Origin: Planctomycetota bacterium
GTDB taxonomy: Bacteria > Planctomycetota > SZUA-567
Assembly (NCBI GenBank): GCA_031270145.1
Contig: JAISYD010000322.1
Span: 1 to 6,457, forward strand
Length of the DNA: 6,457 nt
Direction: 5' to 3'
In this document: positions 1 through 4,463 of the stretch, piece after piece
Layout of the letters: each line of letters starts with the position of its first letter
Position numbering within the stretch: the stretch's first letter is position 1
The notes under the pieces: generated by a model
What the model saw: the letters and a program-made list of their open reading frames with translations, nothing else
Databases searched by the model: none
What the model was told of the DNA's origin: nothing
Program-made: the position numbers and the translations under genes

Positions 1-99
1 CTTTCCGGGGCAATCGAACCGGCGCGGCGCTTGCGCGGCGGGCGCAAGCCGGGGCGGGTATTCGTGGACCAAGGGTACAAGGGCCAAAATCCGCGACCT
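1..99 (+). pseudogene. Probable remnant of an IS5/IS1182-like transposase (C-terminal part)
   Basis: Frame 1 from the window edge reads LSGAIEPARRLRGGRKPG followed by RVFVDQGYKGQNP. The second stretch resembles the block around the second catalytic aspartate of many IS5/IS1182-type DDE transposases, usually of the form 'ERVFVDxGYRGH' after a helix ending in 'ARRLTG'; the aspartate codon is at 67-69. After about position 95 the family resemblance ends. The frame stays open to a TAG at 202-204 but becomes Arg/Ser/Glu-rich and unlike any transposase tail, and the final catalytic Glu region is absent. I read it as a truncated or decayed insertion sequence whose 5' part lies outside the window. 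The call rests on one short motif recalled from memory, so an unrelated open frame in GC-rich DNA remains possible. Confidence 0.35.
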
Positions 100-129
100 G
101 GGCGGGAAGATGCCCGCCGCGCTTCCGCG

Positions 130-161
130 TCAGGGTCGGGCGAAGAGGCGAATGACCCTGA
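130..161. repeat. Perfect 8-bp inverted repeat upstream of the hydrogenase promoter
   Basis: TCAGGGTC (130-137) and GACCCTGA (154-161) are exact reverse complements separated by 16 nt. The centre lies about 33 bp upstream of the -35 box of the hydrogenase promoter, a position where an activator or distal operator could bind. No T tract follows, so it is not a standard intrinsic terminator. It does not match the FNR or Rex consensus sites that often control anaerobic genes. It could also be a relic of the degraded mobile element to its left. Confidence 0.4.
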
Positions 162-171
162 ATCGGCGGGC

Positions 172-193
172 AATCCGGTTGACAGTTCGGATT
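172..193. promoter_or_regulatory. Operator-like dyad spanning the -35 box
   Basis: AATCCG (172-177) and CGGATT (188-193) form a 6-bp inverted repeat with a 10-nt spacer that contains the TTGACA box. Arms placed symmetrically around a -35 element are typical of repressor operators. The same half-site AATCCG recurs at 4021-4026, inside the spacer of the microprotein promoter. Six-base arms arise easily by chance, so this is only suggestive. Confidence 0.25.
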
Positions 194-207
194 CGGCGCG
201 GTAGAAT
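179..207 (+). promoter_or_regulatory. Sigma-70 type promoter of the hydrogenase operon
   Basis: TTGACA (179-184) and TAGAAT (202-207) are separated by exactly 17 bp, matching 11 of 12 consensus bases. Transcription would start near 214, giving a leader of about 60 nt before the GTG at 277. The leader is very GC-rich and can form two mutually exclusive hairpins: GGCGCC 224-229 with 233-238, or GCCGGG 236-241 with CCCGGC 254-259. The second ends just before the ribosome binding site. This start point also argues against using the upstream in-frame TTG at 220, which would leave almost no leader. Confidence 0.7.
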
Positions 208-263
208 GACGACTGAGGGTTGGGGCGCCGCGGGCGCCGGGGCGGCTTTCCAGCCCGGCCGTT

Positions 264-271
264 GGGAGGGG
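264..271 (+). promoter_or_regulatory. Ribosome binding site deciding the GTG start of the first hydrogenase gene
   Basis: GGGAGGGG lies 5 nt upstream of GTG 277. The ATG at 275-277 overlaps this GTG but is followed at once by TGA, so it cannot start the long frame. The spacing and purine-rich core support initiation at GTG 277. Confidence 0.65.
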
Positions 272-276
272 CGAAT

Positions 277-2112
277 GTGAATCGCTTGAACTTTTCCAAG
301 GAAACGGCGGCGCAAACCGCGATCGACGAGGTTCTGCTGGATGTCGAGCGCCGCTTGTTCGTGAGCCCCTTCGGCAACTGCCACGTCAACCTCGTGGCCT
401 CCATCCTCAAGATGTGCTACGCCCAGTCCTGCGGCAAATGCGTGCCCTGCCGGGTGGGCCTGTCGCAGCTCGCCAACATCCTCGACCGCATCCTCGAGGG
501 GCGGGGGAAACCGGACGACCTGGACCTCCTGGAGACCACCGCCGTCTCCATTTACGAGTCCGCCGACTGCGCCATCGGCTACGAAGCGGCCAACACCGTC
601 CTGAAGGGCTGCCGGAACTTCCGGGACGACTACCTCAACCATATCCGCCGGGGCAAGTGCTCCCCCGACCCGGGCGGCTCCGTACCCTGCGTCAACCGCT
701 GCCCCGCCCATGTCGACATCCCCGGCTACATCGCCCTGGTGGAGGCCGGCCGTTACGAGGACGCGGTGCGGCTCATCCGCAAGGACAACCCCTTCCCGGC
801 CACCTGCGGCCTGATTTGCGAGCACCCCTGCGAAACCCGCTGCCGCCGGAACATCCTGGACGTCGGCATCAACATCCGCGGGCTGAAGCGTTTCGCCGTG
901 GACAACTGCGGCCAGGTGGCGGTCCCCCGCCCGGCTCCCGGCACTGGCAAGCGGATCGCCGTCATCGGCGGCGGGCCGGCCGGACTCTCGGCCGCCTACT
1001 TCCTGTCGCTCATGGGGCATGCCGTGAGCCTTTACGAAAAACGCCGCTTCCTCGGCGGCATGCTCCGCTACGGCATCCCCAGCTACCGGCTGCCCCACGA
1101 TCAATTGGGCTGGGACATCGACGCCATCCTTTCGACCGGCAACATAACCGTCCAGCTCAGCCGGGCAATCGACAGCGACGACGCCCTGGAACGCCTGCGC
1201 TCCGACTTCGACGCCATTTTCATCGCCGTGGGGGCGCACAGCGAGAAGAGCCTGGGCATCGATGGCGAGGACTCGCGCGGCGTCATGTCGGCGGTGCAAA
1301 TGCTCCGCGGCGTCGGCGAGGGCGAGAAGCCCGACTTCCGGGGCAAGCGCGTCGTCATCGTGGGCGGCGGCAACGTCGCCATGGACGTGGCCCGCTCCTC
1401 GCGCCGGCTGGGCGCGGCCGAAGTCGCCATCTGCTACCGCCGGCGGCGGGAGGACATGACGGCGCTGCCGGAGGAGATCGAGGGCGCCCTGGCCGAGGGT
1501 TGCGCCATCCTGCCACTGCGGGCGCCGCTAAGCATCGAGGCGGACGCCCAGGACGACGTCGTGGCCCTCTGGGCCCAACCCCAGAAAATCGGGCCGATGC
1601 AAGACCGGCGGCCCTTCCCCATGAAGGCGGACAAGCCTCCGGAACGCCTGCCCTGCGACCGCCTGATCCTCGCCATCGGCCAGGACATCGAGGCGGGTCC
1701 GTTCATCAGGTTCGGCGTCAAGGCCAGGAAAAACGTCCTGCAAACCCTGCCCGACGGCAGCGTCGGGGGAATGCCCGGCGTTTTCGCCGGAGGCGACTGC
1801 GCCACCGGGCCGGCCACGGTCATCCGGGCCGTCGAGGCGGGCAAGGTGGCGGCGGCCAACATCGACAGCCACCTCGGCTTCAACCACAAGATCTCGATCG
1901 ACGTGGACATACCGGAGCCCCGGCTCGGCGACAAGCCCGGCTGGGGCCGGGTGAACATGGAAGAGCGTCCAGCGGTCGAGCGCTCCGGCGACTTCAACCT
2001 CATGGAGCGGGGGATGAGCCGCGAGGAGGCCGCCCAGGAGGCCTGGCGCTGCCTGCGCTGCGACAAATTCGGCTACGGCAGGTTCAAGGGGGGGAGGAAC
2101 GCGTCATGGTGA
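277..2112 (+). CDS. NuoF-type Fe-S domain fused to GltD/NfnL-like NAD(P)H oxidoreductase, redox partner of the [FeFe]-hydrogenase
   Basis: A 611-residue soluble flavo-iron-sulfur protein. Residues about 1-115 match the C-terminal [4Fe-4S] part of NuoF/HydB: SCGKCVPC gives Cys52, Cys55 and Cys58, with a fourth Cys98 in DCAIG at the spacing seen in NuoF. The FMN/NADH-binding part of NuoF is absent. Residues about 130-215 are the two-cluster domain of GltD, NfnL and dihydropyrimidine dehydrogenase (Cys138, Cys142, then Cys177, Cys181, Cys185, Cys189). Then follow the FAD fold (GGGPAG, 231-236, with GGMLRYGIPSYRLP after it), the NAD(P)H fold (GGGNVA, 363-368) and the closing FAD motif GGDCATGPATVIRA near 505-518. 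The YRRRRE stretch after the second fold favours NADPH by analogy with GltD. A C-terminal CxxC (592, 595) is present. The gene overlaps the hydrogenase gene by 7 nt, so translation is probably coupled. Inferred role: carrying electrons between NAD(P)H and the hydrogenase. Glutamate synthase itself is unlikely, as no large subunit is adjacent. Confidence 0.9.
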   Translation: MNRLNFSKETAAQTAIDEVLLDVERRLFVSPFGNCHVNLVASILKMCYAQSCGKCVPCRVGLSQLANILDRILEGRGKPDDLDLLETTAVSIYESADCAIGYEAANTVLKGCRNFRDDYLNHIRRGKCSPDPGGSVPCVNRCPAHVDIPGYIALVEAGRYEDAVRLIRKDNPFPATCGLICEHPCETRCRRNILDVGINIRGLKRFAVDNCGQVAVPRPAPGTGKRIAVIGGGPAGLSAAYFLSLMGHAVSLYEKRRFLGGMLRYGIPSYRLPHDQLGWDIDAILSTGNITVQLSRAIDSDDALERLRSDFDAIFIAVGAHSEKSLGIDGEDSRGVMSAVQMLRGVGEGEKPDFRGKRVVIVGGGNVAMDVARSSRRLGAAEVAICYRRRREDMTALPEEIEGALAEGCAILPLRAPLSIEADAQDDVVALWAQPQKIGPMQDRRPFPMKADKPPERLPCDRLILAIGQDIEAGPFIRFGVKARKNVLQTLPDGSVGGMPGVFAGGDCATGPATVIRAVEAGKVAAANIDSHLGFNHKISIDVDIPEPRLGDKPGWGRVNMEERPAVERSGDFNLMERGMSREEAAQEAWRCLRCDKFGYGRFKGGRNASW

Positions 2113-3842
2113 CTTTGAGCATCGACAACCAGCCGGTCAGCGTCCCGGAGGGGACGACCATTCTGGACGCGGCCCTGAGCGTCGGGGTGGAAATACCGAC
2201 TCTTTGCTACCTCAAGGACATCAACGACATCGGCGCCTGCCGGGTCTGCGTGGTCGAGATCCGGGATTACGACCGCCTGGTGGCCGCCTGCAACACGCCG
2301 GTGGACGACGGCATCGCCGTGTTCACCAACAGCCCAAGGGTCAGGCGGACCCGCAAGGTCAACGTGGAGCTCATCCTGTCGCGGCACGACTGCCAGTGCG
2401 TGGTCTGCGTGCGGAGCGGCAACTGCGCCCTTCAGGAGCTGGCGAACGATCTGTACATTTCCAGGCGCTCGTACAAGCACGAAACGCTGGCCGACGACTG
2501 GGACGGGACCTTCCCCCTTCAGCGCGACTCCGGCAAATGCATCCAGTGCATGCGCTGCATCCAGGTGTGCGACAACATCCAGGATCTGCATGTCTGGGAT
2601 CTGGTGAACTTCGGCTCCCACATAAGCGTGGACGTCGGCAACAACCAACTGATCCACGAAAGCGCCTGTTCCCTGTGCGGCCAATGCATCACCCATTGCC
2701 CGGTGGGGGCGCTGCGCGCCCGCATCGACACGGATCGGGTGATGGAGGCCCTGGCCAATCCGGACGTCGTCACCGTGGTCCAGGTGGCGCCCGCCGTCCG
2801 CAGCGCCTGGGCCGAGGATCTCGGCCTGCCACGGGAGGAGGCGACGCCGGGCCGGATGGCGGCGGCCTTGAAGCGGATGGGGTTCGACTACGTCTTCGAT
2901 ACCGATTTCGGGGCCGACCTCACCATCATGGAGGAGGGCATGGAGTTCATGGAACGGGTGGTGAACGCCAGGGAAAAACCGGAATTCCCCATGTTCACCT
3001 CCTGCTGTCCGGGCTGGGTGCGCTTTTTCAAGAGCCAGTATCCCGACATGGTGTGCTGCCTCTCCAGCGCCAAGTCGCCGCAGCAGATGTTCGGCGCGAT
3101 GGCGAAAACCTATTTCGCCGAAAGGGTGAAGATCGATCCGGCCAGGATATTCGTCCTGTCGATCATGCCCTGCGTGGCGAAGAAGCACGAATGCGCCCTG
3201 CCCGGCATGAACGCCGCCGGAACCGGGCGGGACGTGGACGCGGTCATCACCACCCGGGAATTTTCGCGCCTCATCAAGGCCGAGCACCTGAACCCGGCCC
3301 TACTTCCGGAAGCCGAATTCGATTCGCCGCTGGGCGAGGGCAGCGGCGCCGGGGTGATCTTCGGGGCCACCGGCGGCGTCATGGAGGCGGCTCTGCGCAC
3401 GGTTTACTGCGTGATCAACGGCAAAAAGCCCCCCGAAACCGATTTCTTCCAGGAACTCCGCTCGCCCGGGGGCTGGCGGAGCGCCGAATTCGACATGTCC
3501 GGCCGCCTGGTGCGCGTGGCGGTGGCGAGCGGGTTGGCGAACGCGCGCAAATTGGTCGAGGCGGTGCGCCGCGGCGCCGCCAAATACGATTTCGTGGAGA
3601 TCATGGCCTGCCCCGGCGGCTGCGCCGGCGGCGGCGGCCAGCCCATAGCCCGGGGCGTCGAGCTGGCGGTGGAGCGCGGCCGGGATCTCTTCATGCTGGA
3701 CGCGGAATCGGCCATCCGCTATTCCCACGAGAACCCCTCCATCAACCGGCTGTATAAGGAATTCCTGGACAGGCCGCTGTCGCCCCGGGCGCACGAACTT
3801 CTGCATTTGGACCACTCCGAATGGAAGATGCCGCACCGGTAG
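2106..3842 (+). CDS. hydA: [FeFe]-hydrogenase catalytic subunit (CpI-like domain layout, probable group A2)
   Basis: A 578-residue cytoplasmic-type enzyme catalysing 2H+ + 2e- <-> H2; no signal peptide is seen. The order is: [2Fe-2S] domain (Cys34, 45, 48, 62); His-ligated [4Fe-4S] (His94, Cys98, 101, 107); two-cluster ferredoxin domain (Cys145, 148, 151, 155 and 188, 191, 194, 198); then the H-cluster domain. L1 is TSCCPGW, with Cys300 as the expected proton-relay residue and Cys301 as ligand. L2 is MPCVAKKHE (Cys356). L3 is MACPGGCAGGGGQP (Cys502, Cys506). Residues about 525-575 match the fused small-subunit tail (RYSHENP at 538-544, then LYKEFL). Length and residue numbering sit within a few positions of Clostridium CpI, so the gene looks intact. 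The ATG at 2106 follows GGGGGGAGGA at 2089-2098. Its neighbour, a GltD-like reductase, fits the glutamate-synthase-linked group A2 of hydrogenase classifications. Maturases HydE, HydF and HydG must be encoded elsewhere. Confidence 0.97.
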   Translation: MVTLSIDNQPVSVPEGTTILDAALSVGVEIPTLCYLKDINDIGACRVCVVEIRDYDRLVAACNTPVDDGIAVFTNSPRVRRTRKVNVELILSRHDCQCVVCVRSGNCALQELANDLYISRRSYKHETLADDWDGTFPLQRDSGKCIQCMRCIQVCDNIQDLHVWDLVNFGSHISVDVGNNQLIHESACSLCGQCITHCPVGALRARIDTDRVMEALANPDVVTVVQVAPAVRSAWAEDLGLPREEATPGRMAAALKRMGFDYVFDTDFGADLTIMEEGMEFMERVVNAREKPEFPMFTSCCPGWVRFFKSQYPDMVCCLSSAKSPQQMFGAMAKTYFAERVKIDPARIFVLSIMPCVAKKHECALPGMNAAGTGRDVDAVITTREFSRLIKAEHLNPALLPEAEFDSPLGEGSGAGVIFGATGGVMEAALRTVYCVINGKKPPETDFFQELRSPGGWRSAEFDMSGRLVRVAVASGLANARKLVEAVRRGAAKYDFVEIMACPGGCAGGGGQPIARGVELAVERGRDLFMLDAESAIRYSHENPSINRLYKEFLDRPLSPRAHELLHLDHSEWKMPHR

Positions 3843-3887
3843 GGCGTACCCGGCCTTCGCGTCCCGCCCGGCGGACGTCTCCCCTCC

Positions 3888-3920
3888 AAAAAAACGCCGC
3901 GACCGCCCTTCGCCCGGTCG
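3888..3920 (-). terminator. Terminator-like hairpin with T7 tract on the minus strand
   Basis: Read on the minus strand, CGACCG (3920-3915) pairs with CGGTCG (3905-3900) across a 9-nt loop, followed by CGGCG and seven T (3894-3888). The pairing can be lengthened through a 2-nt bulge to bring the stem closer to the T tract. It would stop leftward transcription before it enters hydA from its 3' side. I see no convincing minus-strand protein gene to its right, so it may belong to a small RNA or simply block antisense transcription. On the + strand it has no T tract and does not look like the hydA terminator. The rest of 3843-4008 shows no gene. Confidence 0.4.
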
Positions 3921-4008
3921 GCTCCGCGGGATGCCCCGCCAGCCCATCATCGCCATCCCGCCGCCGCGTCAGGGGGAAATACGCGCCCCGGCGGGGTCGC
4001 CGCCGAAT

Positions 4009-4037
4009 TTGACAAAGCGGAATCCGGATCGTATAGT
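4009..4037 (+). promoter_or_regulatory. Sigma-70 type promoter of the 42-residue microprotein
   Basis: TTGACA (4009-4014), a 17-bp spacer and TATAGT (4032-4037) match 11 of 12 consensus bases. Transcription would start near 4044, leaving a leader of about 37 nt before ATG 4081. A 6-bp dyad, CGTATA (4030-4035) and TATACG (4043-4048), overlaps the -10 box and start site. The spacer holds CGGAATCCG (4018-4026), sharing AATCCG with the dyad at the hydrogenase promoter. A promoter this strong in otherwise GC-rich non-coding DNA is good evidence that the small gene behind it is real. Confidence 0.7.
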
Positions 4038-4080
4038 GCCTTTATACGGTGGCCCAATCGCCTTTTGGAAGGGACGGAAC

Positions 4081-4209
4081 ATGCTGGCCCTGTTTTTCGC
4101 CGATCTGACGCTTGTCCTTTGCCTTGTCGCCATTTCCTTCTGGGCGCGGCGCAATCGCGGTAACGACGGGCTTGATCGCCAATCCCCCTGCAAGCCCGGG
4201 CGCGGCTGA
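4081..4209 (+). CDS. Small single-span membrane protein of unknown function
   Basis: I do not recognise this 42-residue product. It begins MLALFFADLTLVLCLVAISF and continues WARRNR. The hydrophobic segment at about residues 2-22 is long enough to cross the membrane once, interrupted only by Asp8. The Arg-rich stretch after it (23, 24, 26) predicts the C-terminus in the cytoplasm. The tail is short, polar and Gly/Pro-rich. The ribosome binding site GGAAGGGA (4067-4074) is 6 nt from the ATG, and a consensus-like promoter lies at 4009-4037. Reading upstream in frame gives an earlier ATG at 3931, but that lies before the promoter and is rejected. The gene stands alone between the hydrogenase operon and the GntR regulator. 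Possible roles are a small subunit of a membrane complex, a stress microprotein or a type I toxin-like peptide; nothing in the sequence decides. Confidence 0.5.
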   Translation: MLALFFADLTLVLCLVAISFWARRNRGNDGLDRQSPCKPGRG

Positions 4210-4216
4210 CGGCGCC

Positions 4217-4237
4217 CGGCGGACGCCCCGTCCGCCG
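4217..4237 (+). terminator. GC-rich hairpin after the microprotein gene (possible terminator)
   Basis: CGGCGGAC (4217-4224) and GTCCGCCG (4230-4237) form a perfect 8-bp stem with a 5-nt loop, starting 8 nt after the stop codon. A second weaker stem, GCCCC (4241-4245) with GGGGC (4255-4259), follows. Neither has a T tract, so termination would have to be factor-assisted, or these may be RNA-stabilising structures. From here to 4359 I see no gene and no clear site. Confidence 0.35.
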
Positions 4238-4359
4238 CTTGCCCCCGGACCGGCGGGGCGGAGGCGCGGCACGACCGGCAATCATCCCCGCCGGCATACG
4301 CATCCCCCGATCCCAAACAAAAGCCGCCTTCCGGCAAGCGAAACGCCCATCCACCTCCC

Positions 4360-4388
4360 TTGACCAAGATTCCGCGCAAAAATAAAAT
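4360..4388 (+). promoter_or_regulatory. Upstream promoter (P1) of the GntR regulator gene
   Basis: TTGACC (4360-4365), a 17-bp spacer and TAAAAT (4383-4388) match 10 of 12 consensus bases. Start of transcription would be near 4395, so the palindromic operator at 4410-4436 would sit just downstream, where a bound regulator could block elongation or escape. It lies at the edge of a clearly AT-rich zone. Confidence 0.5.
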
Positions 4389-4395
4389 AAACCGC

Positions 4396-4424
4396 TTGAC
4401 AAGTATGGCATATCATGATATATC
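4396..4424 (+). promoter_or_regulatory. Downstream promoter (P2) of the GntR regulator gene
   Basis: TTGACA (4396-4401), a 17-bp spacer and TATATC (4419-4424). The -35 is perfect and the -10 has four matches. The -10 lies inside the operator array, so repressor and RNA polymerase would exclude each other. Transcription would begin near 4431, downstream of the in-frame ATG at 4425, which is one reason to prefer the start at 4464. Confidence 0.5.
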
Positions 4425-4436
4425 ATGATATATCAT
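4410..4436. promoter_or_regulatory. Phased palindromic operator array, probable GntR-family binding site
   Basis: A 10-bp unit, ATATCATGAT, is repeated at 4410-4419 and 4420-4429 and continues as ATATCAT at 4430-4436. This creates two perfect 12-bp palindromes of the form ATGATATATCAT (4415-4426 and 4425-4436), interleaved with ATATCATGATAT (4410-4421 and 4420-4431). The TGATATATCA core is of the A/T-rich palindromic kind bound by many GntR/FCD regulators. The 10-bp period places successive dimers on the same face of the helix. The location over the P2 -10 box and just before the regulator gene predicts autorepression. The assignment to this regulator is inferred from position. Confidence 0.65.
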
Positions 4437-4447
4437 TGCCGAATCCC

Positions 4448-4454
4448 TTGGGGA
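4448..4454 (+). promoter_or_regulatory. Ribosome binding site supporting the ATG at 4464
   Basis: TTGGGGA lies 9 nt before ATG 4464. The alternative ATG at 4425 has no purine-rich sequence upstream and lies within the operator repeat, so it would add 13 residues with no family resemblance. Confidence 0.5.
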
Positions 4455-4463
4455 CGCCTTTAT

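Noticed and set aside
220..276. TTG start at 220 for the first hydrogenase gene
   Set aside because: It would add 19 Gly/Arg-rich residues, lies only about 6 nt after the predicted transcription start and has no ribosome binding site; GTG 277 has one.
2..280. Open frame 2 from the window edge ending in TGA 278-280, overlapping the GTG start
   Set aside because: It could suggest a coupled upstream gene, but the product is Arg/Gly-rich without family resemblance, and a strong promoter lies within it.
130..1299. Long minus-strand frame (389 codons) opposite the GltD-like gene
   Set aside because: It is Val/Gly/Ala/Asp-rich with no recognisable domain and runs antisense to a gene with clear cofactor motifs. 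Such frames are expected opposite GC-rich coding sequence.
414..2105. In-frame upstream extension of hydA starting at 414
   Set aside because: The extension is Arg/Pro/Gly-rich and lies over the first gene in another frame. The hydrogenase homology starts exactly at ATG 2106, which has its own ribosome binding site.
277..2112. Annotation as glutamate synthase small subunit
   Set aside because: The NuoF-type N-terminus and the overlap with hydA point to a hydrogenase redox partner, and no glutamate synthase large subunit is present in the window.
2073..3287. Minus-strand frame of 404 codons opposite hydA
   Set aside because: Composition is His/Asp/Gly/Val-rich with no domain, and it is fully antisense to a well-defined enzyme gene.
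3947..4426. Minus-strand frames of 159 and 136 codons in the intergenic region
   Set aside because: They are dominated by Arg, Pro, Ala and Gly, have no ribosome binding site or recognisable domain, and cover the microprotein gene and promoters on the + strand.
4410..4436. CRISPR-like or satellite repeat
   Set aside because: The 10-bp unit repeats fewer than three times with no spacers; the palindromic form and promoter overlap fit an operator far better.
4425..4463. Earlier in-frame ATG for the GntR regulator
   Set aside because: It lies inside the operator palindrome, upstream of the P2 start point, lacks a ribosome binding site and adds residues outside the family fold.
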